In this document: positions 1-9,274 of the stretch, one piece after another
How positions within the stretch are numbered: position 1 is the first letter of the stretch
Layout of the letters: every line of letters starts with the position of its first letter
NCBI GenBank assembly: GCA_014281115.1
Contig: JACONQ010000001.1
Location: forward strand, 3,410,001-3,474,000
Direction of reading: 5' to 3'
Source: Laburnicola sp. R22_1
Taxonomy: Eukaryota > Ascomycota > Dothideomycetes > Pleosporales > Didymosphaeriaceae
DNA: 64,000 nucleotides
Translations under genes and position numbers: made by a program
The notes under the pieces: model-generated
Database searches by the model: none
Told to the model about the DNA's origin: nothing
Seen by the model: the letters and a program-made list of their open reading frames with translations, nothing else

Positions 1-382
1 CATAATGGCCTACTTCATCCACAAAGATCAATGGCACCCCATTGCCGCGGTGGCGACTGCGATTCTCGCTTTCGGCCTGTGGGTCGCAGGCAGCGTCGTG
101 AATGTGCTCATCGTGCTCAGCGAGGAGTTTTATTTTTCGGGAGACGATCAGTGGCGGGCCATGTGCTATGGGGAGGCGGCGTTGCAGGTGTTAATTGCGA
201 TTTGTTATTTGGTTATGATGGGGTTTGCAGCCAAGGCGGTGCATGAGCAGAGGAAGACGAAGAGGCAGAGTGCGATGTATAGGGTGGGGGCGGGGTATGA
301 GATGGATTCGAGGAATAGTGGGTATACGCAGAGGAATGGGAGTGCGGGGGAGGAGGGGTATAAGTCGGGGAGTGCTGTTTGA
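1..382 (+). CDS. 3' end of a small membrane protein (5' part outside window)
   Basis: An open frame runs from the window edge to a TGA at 380-382. The visible part (about 125 residues from an ATG at 5) has two hydrophobic membrane-spanning stretches, one near the start and one around residues 58-75. They are separated by a short acidic loop, and a polar, Gly/Ser/Tyr-rich tail of about 45 residues follows. The pattern of paired helices and a polar cytosolic tail fits the end of a four-helix MARVEL-like fungal membrane protein, but no diagnostic motif is present. The ATG at 5 may be internal, since the gene probably begins upstream of the window. The function is unknown. Confidence 0.5.
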   Translation, partial: IMAYFIHKDQWHPIAAVATAILAFGLWVAGSVVNVLIVLSEEFYFSGDDQWRAMCYGEAALQVLIAICYLVMMGFAAKAVHEQRKTKRQSAMYRVGAGYEMDSRNSGYTQRNGSAGEEGYKSGSAV

Positions 383-556
383 ATGGTTTGCTGGTGTGTA
401 CCGGAAGGACTAAGAGACGAATACATGGAGATGATGAATTTTTTTTTAATTTTCTTTTGGATTCCAATGAACCCCAACATCCAGCCAACCCCTTCTGCTA
501 CCATGCCTCTTCAATTACCATAAATCTCATGAATTCACAATCCAAACCCATTTTCA

Positions 557-832
557 TCATCCTCGTCCATTATCAATCGTGGATGCATAGTCTGCATATG
601 TCTGAGGTAATGATCCTTTCTCGCAAATCCCTTCCAATTCCTTTGCACGCAGGAACCTGCACATGTAGCGGTTGGCACGCTTGGCCCAGTCCTCGGAATC
701 TTTGCAATGTTGACGGGTCGCGAGATGACGGTCGAGATCCTTTTGGGAGATGAACTGGCGAAAACATGGAGGATGAGGGCAATGGAAGCGGCGTTCGCGA
801 GCCGAGGCGTCGGAGTTTCGATTGCAGAGCAA
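557..832 (-). CDS. Small single C2H2 zinc-finger protein
   Basis: A 91-residue ORF carries one well-formed C2H2 finger: Cys18-x4-Cys23-x12-His36-x5-His42, with Phe and Leu at the usual core positions. The rest is basic and helical with two further cysteines. The finger could bind nucleic acid or protein; nothing in the sequence decides. No other finger is visible in the overlapping frames or directly upstream. It is therefore either a genuinely short protein or the last exon of a spliced gene whose 5' exons I did not find. It lies tail-to-tail with the membrane-protein fragment to the left. Confidence 0.4.
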   Translation of the reverse strand: MLCNRNSDASARERRFHCPHPPCFRQFISQKDLDRHLATRQHCKDSEDWAKRANRYMCRFLRAKELEGICEKGSLPQTYADYASTIDNGRG

Positions 833-1299
833 AAGTCCAGAATGGCATCGTATTAAAGATCATACAACTGGTAATAATAATAAGAATGATTTAATAGAAC
901 GATTATGTTAGTCTCACGCGAGCAGTACAACGCAAAGCCATGCCCAACACATGCTTATCCAAAAGAAGTCTTCACAGTCCACCCGCGTCACAATCCCCAA
1001 AACAAGGAGCAATGCTGGTGTTCTGTTGTGTTACTCCCCATCCCAAACAGGTTAGAACCGCAGCTCCTCCACGTCCAACAATGACGTCGTCAGCCGGCCC
1101 GACACCGACCGACCATCCAAACAGCGTCACAGGAGCTCCTCAGCCGCACGAGACCTCGCACCACAGTGTGTCTCTCGCGCCGATTCCCCCTCACCAGACA
1201 TCAGACGCAGCTACATTACACTACACATCCTACTCCAATCTCTCAACCATACCCTTACCCACCATCCATCAACCATCGCATCATCGCATCTAAAGAAAA
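833..1299. other. Intergenic, no feature recognised
   Basis: C- and A-rich sequence with short overlapping ORFs of low complexity. It probably holds the promoters or leaders of the genes on either side. The stretch just before 1300 is CT/CA-rich, as is common ahead of fungal start codons. Confidence 0.4.
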
Positions 1300-1857
1300 A
1301 TGTCCTCTACTCCCACGCACCCAACCGATGCTCACACACCACCACCGCCCACCACCACGACGCCCTCCTCAGACCCCTGCCCCCCAACGCCCAACAACTC
1401 AGTCCACGCGCCCTCAAAAGACGCCTCCCCCTCCCGCGGCCGCCTCAAACGCCGCCGCCTCTCCTCGCACACCCCACCGCGCGCCCCGTCCCCTTCCCGC
1501 GGCCACGACCGCGACTCAGGCAGTCGCCACAGACAGCACTACCGCAAGCACCAGCGGGCGTCGTCGTCGTCACCTTTCGCCGAGACGCCGCCGTCAGCGA
1601 AGAAGAAGAAGAAGAAGAATAGACGGCGCAGCGATGCGGAGCCCGATCATACGTTTCGGGGCAGAGTGCGGAAGCGCTCGGAGAGTGGGAGCGGGAGTGC
1701 GATTGAGGAGGGCGAGGAGAAAGAGGGGAGAACGGAGAGGAAGAGGAGTGTGCCGCCGAGTAGGGGGAGGGAGGAGGGGGGTGCGCTGAGGAGATTGAGG
1801 AGTTATCCGCATTTGTATCGGCAGGGGGATGAGCGGGTTCTTGCGGATGGGGAATGA
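1300..1857 (+). CDS. Ser/Pro/Arg/Lys-rich disordered protein (hypothetical)
   Basis: A 185-residue single-exon ORF. Residues 1-55 are Pro/Thr/Ser-rich, residues 55-110 are Ser/Arg-rich with several RGR and SRG motifs and a run of six lysines, and the C-terminal third is Glu/Arg/Gly-rich. No folded domain is visible; the composition resembles nuclear or RNA-associated disordered proteins. DNA composition switches from C-rich to purine-rich about halfway, which also creates long shadow frames, so coding status is uncertain. A continuous frame with a clear start and stop and SR-type composition favours a real gene. Confidence 0.4.
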   Translation: MSSTPTHPTDAHTPPPPTTTTPSSDPCPPTPNNSVHAPSKDASPSRGRLKRRRLSSHTPPRAPSPSRGHDRDSGSRHRQHYRKHQRASSSSPFAETPPSAKKKKKKNRRRSDAEPDHTFRGRVRKRSESGSGSAIEEGEEKEGRTERKRSVPPSRGREEGGALRRLRSYPHLYRQGDERVLADGE

Positions 1858-2388
1858 GAAGGGAGGATGGATGTCATCGAGGGCGTGATTGGAGGAGGTG
1901 AGGATTGCGCCTGCTCTTCAACATGTATAAGCTTCTGGGCGGCACATGCGACGGCAGTGATTTTGGGTTTTTGGAACTCGGAGTTGGGCGGGATGGGATG
2001 GGTTTTGGGAACTCGGAGTTGGGCAGGATGGGATGGCGTTTGAGACTTATACCCTTTGTGAATTTCCACTGCGGCCTCTGGAAGGCAACCCGTTACCCCA
2101 ACTATACGATCTGCGTATAAAATATCATAGCGCTGCATGAGCGCCCCAAACTCCACGCAATGCAAATGCCGTGCAAAGCTCGTCAAAAACGTGTGCCTTG
2201 ACAGCGTTATCTCGCCTCGCCCGCCGGATAGTCTTTCCTGCCGCACGACAGATGCGCCCAGCGGGGATCGGAATCCACCTCTCCATCCTCACTGCATCGT
2301 ATGTCAGCAGCCGCTCAAGAGCCGCGCTGACATGCGCAACGGCGCATCCCTCCAAAGACGACGGCGTACCTAAACGGTAGCAAGCAAC
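1858..2388. other. Intergenic region
   Basis: It contains two short ORFs without recognisable features and an imperfect tandem repeat around 1965-2035, where the phrase GGAACTCGGAGTTGGGC and a GGGATGGGATGG-type run occur twice. It is likely 3' flanking sequence shared by the two convergent genes. Confidence 0.4.
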
Positions 2389-3352
2389 CTACCAATCATA
2401 GACCCATCCGGAATTCTTCTCCATGAACTCGGTACACGCTTCCTTGAGCGCAATGTTCGGCCTCAGCTCGCTGATGCTAAGCGGTTCTCGAGTCAGCGGA
2501 TCAGTCGCGCTCCGCTTAAGGTGCTCGATGATAGTCGCACGCTCGTAACTTCGCCCGTTCTTCGTGACCACAGGATCGTGCATGATCTCGAACGTTATCC
2601 CGTCGATAAGGTAGTCGGGCACTTCGCGCCGCTCGAGATGTTCAGGGTCAGACAGCGCAAACGCAGTCCGCAAATCACCCCTCTTCTTCTCGAACTCGCT
2701 TCCCCGCTCCTGTTTCTCCTCCATGCCTTCCACCCTGCCTACTTCGCCGCTCTCCATGCGCGCCTCAATCTCGTCAATGTCCTTCTTATGTTGCGTTTCG
2801 AGCGTCGCTTCGAGTTCCGAGAGCACGTCTGCGCGCCGCCGTATACGTTCCCGCTCGCGGATATCCCACTTTGCCTTCTTGCAGCGCGTGACGAGCGCAG
2901 AAATAGTTGCAGCATTAGACGTCTGCGTCGGAGACGTAACGCACAGGTCGTAGGCTCTCAGCGCTGAGCTCAATGCTTCGTTCGGGTGGTTGATACTGAT
3001 CTGCGCCTGCGCTGCAAAGCTGTCAGCACGCACGCACGCACGCACGCCCTCGCTTGCTTCCCCCTCTTTTGTCCTCCCGTGCGAATGAAGAAAACATACC
3101 CAAATAAAAGTACGCCTTCATATTCTCCGTCATCAACTCAATGCTCGCCAAACAATCATTAATGACACCCTCCCACTTCTCCAGCTTTAGTCTCGCATTC
3201 GCGCGATTCGTGAACAGCAGCGGGTTCTTGCTGTTTTTCTGGATCGCCTGGCTGTACAGCGCCTCAGCCTTCTCGTAGTCGCCATTCTTGAAGTGCGTGT
3301 TGCCCTGGTTTTTGAGCTGCTCGGCTGCGTACTCGTTGCCGGGCGGTGGCAT
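2389..3352 (-). CDS. CHIP/STUB1-type E3 ubiquitin ligase (TPR + U-box)
   Basis: A co-chaperone ubiquitin ligase that, by family, binds Hsp70/Hsp90 C-termini through TPRs and ubiquitinates clients through a U-box. I model two exons, 3352..3100 and 3011..2389, joined across an 88-base intron (GTATGT donor, CAG acceptor, phase 1), giving 291 residues, close to human CHIP. The first exon holds two TPR units with the typical KNQGN and KNPLLFTNRANAR segments. The third TPR continues smoothly across the junction as YFYLAQAQ. A charged coiled-coil middle is followed by the C-terminal U-box with the DPVVTKNGRSYERATI signature and a final WVYDW tail. I chose the ATG at 3352, although the frame is open 106 codons further upstream, because the upstream part is Pro/Arg-rich and unlike the family. 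Confidence 0.9.
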
Positions 3353-4086
3353 GGCGAAAGACAGAGCGGGGGTTGGATGGAGGGCGCGGGCTCGGGGGTG
3401 GTCGGCGTTGGGAGCACGCGATTCGTGAGGCGGGGTTCGGGGCGCCTTTTGTTTGCGACGCCGCGGGCTGAGGGCGCGCCGAACTTTCTGGAATTCGTTG
3501 CTGAGGTGAGCAGAGCAGTGAGTTGGGGGAGCTGGAGAGGGGGCAGGGGAAGGCTTATAGAGGGTAGATGGGAGAAGAGGGGTCGAAATGATACGGATAG
3601 GCTGCGCGCGATGCGGGAGTGAGTGAGAGAGAGAGCTGGTCGGCGCCACAGCCTGCACAGCCACTGTCACTGCTTACCTGGAGGCTTGTGTGCCAGGGCA
3701 GCAGAGGATAAACGCTGGGTTTCTTTCGTGGCTCATTCGCGGGGGAGTGCTTTGTTAACGAACGGATGCTGCCGGATAGCCGTCCCTTTGTACACGCAAG
3801 TCAACGAACTGGACACAGACCCGAGGAAATGATGATTCGTTTGCCTGGGTACATCGACCTCGGTGTATGCAACTGCTGTCTCGGATCCAGGCCCGGTCTG
3901 CTTCGCTCTCACGTCTCCCCGCAAACTAAAATTAAGGGGTCACTTGCAGAAATTTAATCACATGTCTCAGGAGGCCACGTAATGTCGCTTTACTGTAGCT
4001 ACCACCGAATGACTGAACTACCAAACAAAGCTGACGATATCATTCTTCTCATGCTCGAACAATATCAGATGCCAAATCGTAGTCTT
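3353..4086. promoter_or_regulatory. Upstream region of the CHIP-like gene and 3' flank of the GH28 gene
   Basis: No gene seen. The part next to 3352 should hold the CHIP-like promoter and leader; it has GA-rich tracts near 3540-3640. The right part is ordinary mixed sequence ahead of the GH28 stop codon at 4087. Confidence 0.35.
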
Positions 4087-5457
4087 TCACGCGTTCCCAC
4101 TCAACTGCTGCACCCACCCTGCCGGGCACGTTCCCGTACAATCCAGCCCATTGTCGCTGTTCATATTACTACACAGCCGCTTCGCCGTTCCCCCGTTCTT
4201 CGGCGTGATATTGATATTCTTGAATTTCATTCCCGTGCACGGCGCCGACCTACTGCAATAAATGCCCGCTGCAACATTGTAGCCTACACAGTTAGTAAAC
4301 TGTCACACGCACTTCAAACAAGGTTACTTACGACTTGTGCCAGTAATGTTCTCCCACGTGATGTCACTAATTTTCAGCCTGCTCCAATCGCAGTTTCTAT
4401 AGCTGTAAATGCACGGCGATACGTAGATGGGTTGGTTGACGTCTTCGAAGTAAAAGTTGCGGAAGGTCACGTTGCGCACGTGGCCCTGGCCTGGGTACGT
4501 TTTGATCCAGGCGGCGTTGGACGAGTGTATGGCGGTGAAGTCTTCAAAGAGGATGTTGTCGACATACTCGATGGCGTTGTTGCCCATGGAACCGATGCAG
4601 GCGGCACCGGATTCGTAGCAGGTTATATTTTTGACGTGGACGTTGCTGCTGTTGCCCTTGATAGATATGCAGTCCTGTTCATATAGTTAGGCATGTGGGC
4701 GATAGGGTGCTAGCATTTGAATAGAGGGACGGGGAAGCACGCACGTCACCGCATGTTACGACCCAGTTCTTGATTACGATGTCTTTTGAATTCCACGAGT
4801 CGAAGCCGTCAGTATTGACAGTGTTCCATTGGGAATTGGATGTCGCGTTCATGTCTAGGTTTGTCATGGTGACGTTTTCGGAGTGTGCGACAAATGTGTG
4901 CCTTGCTCGCTGTTAGCCTTGTACCGTCTGACCGCAATCATTGCTTACCAGAATTGCGACTGTCTCCATGTGATACCATCAATGAAGACGTTCTTAGCCT
5001 TCCATAGCGTCAAGCTGATCGGGCGACCTTGCATGTTCGACCCGTTCCTGTTAACATCATACCATCTTTGTCCATTGCCGTTGAACAGGGCCTTTCCGTG
5101 ACCTCTGATGGAGAAAGTGTCACCACCCAATCGAAAAGCTGTGCTTCGTTGTGCGTAGGTGACGCCTACACTGTTTCTGGTCCAGTAGTTGATGTCATCG
5201 TTCCAGGTGAGCGTTCCCTTGATGCTGATGTCGCAGTTCTTCAGGTTGAGTACATCCATAACCCTGGCAATGGTGTAGTCTCCTTCCACGATCTCGATCT
5301 GGCCGTTCTGTCCGCACTGCTTGAATGCATCCATAATGGAGCCGGAGTCATCTCTGGTGCCAGATGGAGTGACGGTGCAGAGAGTGCCTGTCTTGTTCAT
5401 ACCAGCAAGCGCAGGTACGACGAAGAGCGGCAGGAGTGACCACGTGAAGAGAATCAT
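4087..5457 (-). CDS. Secreted GH28 pectinase (exo-polygalacturonase / rhamnogalacturonan type)
   Basis: Secreted glycoside hydrolase acting on pectin. Four exons, 5457..4949, 4901..4745, 4674..4332 and 4283..4087, keep phase throughout and give 401 residues. A signal peptide occupies about residues 1-19. The right-handed beta-helix repeats of GH28 follow, with NTDGFD (Asp201) and GDDC (Asp222-Asp223, split by intron 2), the two motifs that carry the catalytic acids. The third usual motif, with a catalytic His, is replaced by ESGAACIGS, and the usual RIK is WIK. This points to an exo-acting or rhamnogalacturonan-directed clade rather than a classical endo-polygalacturonase. Intron 1 uses an AAG acceptor at 4902. 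A Cys-rich C-terminus (SAPCTG, CTGTCPAGW) is typical of fungal members. The DHODH gene starts divergently 536 bases away. Confidence 0.85.
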
Positions 5458-5993
5458 GGTGAACTGTAGTCAGTGCAACTATACGGGAGAGGTCACTGCG
5501 TGGTCAAGCCTTATAAAGGCTGCCTTGTGGGGTCTATCCATTCGTCCCACAGCTGTGGCAAGCTTGATGACCGGGAACGACTTCTCCAACCTGCTCGGGT
5601 ACTGCGGCACAGAGAAGAGATTGGTGCAGAACACATATTTGAATCATGTTCATCCACGAACAGCCGGTTGTTGTTCGGTTATTAGGCGTCTTGTAATCTA
5701 CGGTGATTGCACTGCTGGCCACACATGGTGGGGGGAAAGGCGATGCCGGCAAAATGAAGCAGCGGTATACAGCCGCAAGACAAAAGTGGGAATACAGCCA
5801 TCTGTCAAAAGTTGGCCGAGCGTTTTGGGGTGAAGGGAAAGAGGAAGGAAACGGAGCGGGCAAGCAAGTTGTGGGCAAGCGCCAAGCACCCGCGTCATAT
5901 GCGGAAGGTGCGCGACGCAGGTGCATCTCCAGCCTCCAGCAGCCATTGCAACACAAGCGGCCCTTTTATGGCCTGCACCACACGCTCATTAGC
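5458..5993. promoter_or_regulatory. Divergent promoter region, GH28 / DHODH
   Basis: It lies between the divergent starts at 5457 and 5994. The frame of the downstream gene is open from 5703 but has no family-like content before 5994, so this is read as leader. No specific operator was identified. Confidence 0.4.
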
Positions 5994-7685
5994 ATGAACT
6001 CGGCCGTCCAGATGCGGACCCTTCGCATCAGGCCCGCCGTCCCTCGCCTGCGCCCTTCACAGCGCCCGTTCGTCTACCCCGCGCGTCAGGCTTCGACGGC
6101 TGCGGCCGATGCGCGCTCCGCCGTGACGCGGACGAAGAACCTCGTCTACGGCGCCGCGCTCACGCTCACGCTCTCCTTCGGCTACCTCTACATCACCGAC
6201 ACCCGCGCCAGCTTCCACGAATGGCTCGTCGTGCCCGCGCTGCGGCAAATATACCCCGACGGCGAGGATGCCCACCATGCGGGCACCAAGATAGTGAAGA
6301 CGCTGTATAGCTTTGGCTTGCATCCCAGGGAGCGTGGCAGCCCTGATGCGGCCGGTGATCTGGAGGTGGAGCTTTTTGGGCACAGATTGAGCAACCCGAT
6401 AGGCACATCGGCAGGCATGGACAAGGGCGCCGAGATGCCCACGCCTGTGTTTGAGATCGGTGCTGGCCTTGTCGAAATCGGCGCCGTGACTCCTCTGGCA
6501 CAAGAAGGCAACGCCAAGCCGAGAGTGTTCCGGCTCCCATCGCAGAATGCCCTCATCAATCGCTATGGCTTCAACTCGGAAGGCGCAGCGACGGTTGCCA
6601 TGCGACTGCGACATCGCGTGCGCCAGTTTGCGTACCATGCAGGGCTTGGCATTGATGAAGAGGCGGAGCGATTGGTCCTGAATGGCGAAGCGGGCGTGCC
6701 TCCAGGCTCGCTCATGCCTGGTCGGCTCATGGCTGTCCAGATCGCTAAGAACAAAAGTACCTCTGAACAAGACATCGAGGCTGTTAAGAGAGATTATACC
6801 GCATGTGTTGATCAACTAGCCAAATACGCCGATATCATTGTCGTCAACGTATCCAGCCCCAACACGCCCGGTCTGCGCGCTCTGCAAAACGTAGAGCCGC
6901 TCACCAAACTGCTGACCAGCGTTGTTCAAGCTGTCGACAGGGTGGATCGCAGAACGAAGCCTGCTATCATGGTCAAAGTGAGCCCGGATGAGGATTCAGA
7001 CGAGCAAGTATCCGGAATCTGCGAGGCAGTTTGGGACTCTGGCGTAGACGGCGTTATAGTCGGTAACACAACGAAGAAGAGACCCAATCCCCTCCCGAAC
7101 GGTTACCTCCTTCCGCAGTCAGAAGCTGGCATTCTGTTGGAACAAGGAGGCTACTCTGGGCCAATAATGTATGAGCGGACTTTGAGTCTTGTAAAAAAAT
7201 ACCGGAAGACGCTCGATGACGGCCCGAAACAGCTTCCCCGAGCACCATCAAAGCCCGACTTGCCCGCGGTTGGTCAGTCACCCGGAGATGAGCTGGACCC
7301 TTCAATCCTGCAAAAACTCGAGCTCTCGAAACCGCCCTCGGAAGCTCTCAGCTCAGCAACATCCAGCCTACCTCCTGCATCAGCATATCTCCCCTCAGAA
7401 GCATCTCCACCACCCACCAACGTTGACGACTTGAGCGAGTCTGCACCGACCCCTACATCAAAGCCTGTCTCTATCGCCCAGAAGGACCCTACCCCGGCCC
7501 CCATCACTACTGGTCCTCGAAAGGTCATCTTCGCGACCGGTGGCATCACGAACGGACGCCAAGCCAGGGAGATTCTCGATGCAGGTGCCAGTGTCGCACA
7601 GGTATACACTGCGATCATTTACGGTGGCATGGGCACAATAAGCAGAATCAAGGAGGAAATGAGGGAGGAGGCAAAGAAGAGATAG
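5994..7685 (+). CDS. Dihydroorotate dehydrogenase, class 2 (mitochondrial)
   Basis: Oxidises dihydroorotate to orotate in pyrimidine synthesis, passing electrons to ubiquinone at the mitochondrial inner membrane. It has 563 residues in a single exon. An Arg/Ser/Ala-rich presequence (residues 1-40) precedes one membrane helix (about 45-62) and the quinone-site helices. The FMN-barrel motifs follow: GTSAGMDKGA, INRYGFNSEG and NVSSPNTPGLR, which carries the class 2 catalytic serine, then the FATGGITNGR and VYTAIIYGG segments near the end. About 100 residues of Pro/Ser/Thr-rich sequence (roughly 405-505) interrupt the barrel before FATGGI. Insertions here are, to my knowledge, known in Pezizomycotina, but this one is long. 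The start could also be the ATG at 6012; 5994 is the first ATG after which the sequence looks like a presequence. Confidence 0.93.
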   Translation: MNSAVQMRTLRIRPAVPRLRPSQRPFVYPARQASTAAADARSAVTRTKNLVYGAALTLTLSFGYLYITDTRASFHEWLVVPALRQIYPDGEDAHHAGTKIVKTLYSFGLHPRERGSPDAAGDLEVELFGHRLSNPIGTSAGMDKGAEMPTPVFEIGAGLVEIGAVTPLAQEGNAKPRVFRLPSQNALINRYGFNSEGAATVAMRLRHRVRQFAYHAGLGIDEEAERLVLNGEAGVPPGSLMPGRLMAVQIAKNKSTSEQDIEAVKRDYTACVDQLAKYADIIVVNVSSPNTPGLRALQNVEPLTKLLTSVVQAVDRVDRRTKPAIMVKVSPDEDSDEQVSGICEAVWDSGVDGVIVGNTTKKRPNPLPNGYLLPQSEAGILLEQGGYSGPIMYERTLSLVKKYRKTLDDGPKQLPRAPSKPDLPAVGQSPGDELDPSILQKLELSKPPSEALSSATSSLPPASAYLPSEASPPPTNVDDLSESAPTPTSKPVSIAQKDPTPAPITTGPRKVIFATGGITNGRQAREILDAGASVAQVYTAIIYGGMGTISRIKEEMREEAKKR

Positions 7686-8163
7686 ATAGGGAGCGTCATA
7701 TGTATATATGTGTGTACGAGGACATGAGTTAAAGAGTCTAAAGATATGTACCCTCAATTCGGGCAGCACCAAGTATGGCTCACTGTGCACCGGGTAGTCC
7801 CCTTTACGGGGAATCTTGCGACTCATCTGTGCAGCATGACATGACATGTACCCCGTTTACCGGCTTCCTCGTCTTCAGAATCCCGGCCATGTCTACAGTA
7901 AGAAGCCAGTTGCAGGCAGAATCATTGCACTCTCATCGCGAATGCCAATCGGCGGCTGTGCGTGCTCATAACCTACTTGAACGCCTGCGCTTCCCGCTTC
8001 CATCGAAATCGTAGGATTTCTGAACACCTGATACGAATCCATTAAACCAGCCATTTGGTAAACCAGGAAGTATACATAGTTATCGTAATCTAAGCAAAGC
8101 TTTCTTACAATTACTTCTATCCAGTTTGAACTCTAGTGTGCAACGAAACTTGGTGGATAACCC
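7686..8163. terminator. 3' flanking sequence between convergent genes
   Basis: AT-rich 3' region of the DHODH gene on the left and of the proline-racemase-like gene on the right. It includes TATGTATATATG directly after the DHODH stop, which could act as an efficiency element for 3'-end formation. No gene seen. Confidence 0.35.
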
Positions 8164-9087
8164 TCAAATGCTTCCCTTGTACGCCTCGAACGCTTCCTCT
8201 TTAGGCTTGGAACTGGCCGGAAGCCACGCATCCCCCGCCCTAAACCCTTCTGGAAACGGATCCTCAGAATCGAGAACTACCTGCTTGAAGCTCGTGATCC
8301 ACCCACGCCCCTTGAGAGTCGGTACAATAGCCTCAAACTCCCCAACCTTTGCAGTCCGAGCTATCCGTCCAACAAACTCCGTGTTAATTATACTCCTATT
8401 CACCAAAGTATCCACAACGTCTAATAATCCGCGCGCATGCAGTACTGCCATTTGCGCACACGTTCCCGTTCCACAGGCACTTCGATCCAACCGTCCAGGC
8501 GTAACAACAATAGCATTCTTCAGGACCTTTCCTCTGTCCTCCGCTGCAAGAGGAGTAGTAAAGACAAGGTTCGTAACACCTCGTATCGCCGAGCTCCCCG
8601 GATGCACAGCCGTGAACTGCTCACGGACTGCTGATTTGATTCTCTCGCCCAACCTAACGAGCTCAGCGCCCGTCTTGAAGTGATCTTCAAGATCCTGGTC
8701 CACGGCCGCCGTGTCCACAAAGGCACACATTATGCCTCCGTATGCAATGTCGATTGTCACGGTTCCCAGGTCTGGTACGTGGATGGGGATGTCGAGGCTA
8801 AGGACGAACGAAGGCGCGTTTTCGAATCGTACGCTTTTGCATTTCCCCGCCGAGCACGCTGCTTCCACCGCTACAAGGCCAGCGGATGTGTCCAGCGATA
8901 GTTTTGTCATAGGCTCAACCATGTTAAACATACCCGTTTCCAGTAACGTGGTCACGGCACAGATGGTGTTCGATCCAGACACGGGCACGTATTCTTCTGG
9001 CGTCAGGACGATGAGTCCTACGTCTGCTTCCGGATGGCATGGCGGGAGGAGTAGGTTCGTGCTCATGCATGCGCGGCCCCGAGGTTA
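8164..9087 (-). pseudogene. Proline-racemase-family gene (hydroxyproline epimerase / 3-hydroxyproline dehydratase type), 5' end broken
   Basis: The open part (ATG at 9066, 300 residues) is a clear proline racemase superfamily protein, which epimerises or dehydrates proline and hydroxyprolines. It starts inside the domain: MSTNLLLPP and HPEADVG normally lie about 80-90 residues in. Reading back in the same frame, PRGRAC precedes the ATG. Before that is a TAA at 9087-9085, and then another 14 codons with family character (DHIRQLLVN). In relatives the stop position is a Glu of an EPRG motif, so one GAA to TAA change would explain the break. The catalytic pair is Ser30 (in VSGSNT, Cys in classical racemases) and Cys198 (in ACGTGT). 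The N-terminal strand region is not recognisable upstream. It may be a pseudogene, or it could be translated from 9066 as an N-truncated protein. Confidence 0.7.
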
Positions 9088-9274
9088 GTTTACTAGGAGC
9101 TGTCGGATGTGGTCGTTGTTCGACCACTTGTTAGGGCATTTCGATGTTTTTTTTGTTTGATCTTAGTATTACAACTTGTCTCCGTTCACCGTTTACAGGT
9201 TCGCGAGCAGGGGCAGAGGAGCAGGTTTTTGTTCATTCTAATCATTCTGTGTCCATGTACAGCTCAACCATTCC

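Noticed and set aside
205..504. Overlapping minus-strand ORFs opposite the first gene
   Set aside because: Ser/Pro-rich shadow frames of the plus-strand coding sequence; no domain or independent start context.
1166..1789. 207-codon plus-strand ORF overlapping the S/R-rich gene
   Set aside because: Different frame of the same low-complexity DNA. The 1300-1857 frame has the better start and a coherent SR-type composition.
3982..4686. 234-codon plus-strand ORF
   Set aside because: Lies entirely opposite the GH28 exons 3 and 4; a shadow frame.
6057..6815. 252-codon minus-strand ORF
   Set aside because: Antisense shadow of the DHODH coding sequence.
9067..9127. Possible intron restoring the 5' end of the proline-racemase-like gene
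   Set aside because: The only candidate (GTAAAC to GAG) would be about 33 bases, too short, and the stop lies within sense family sequence rather than intron-like sequence.
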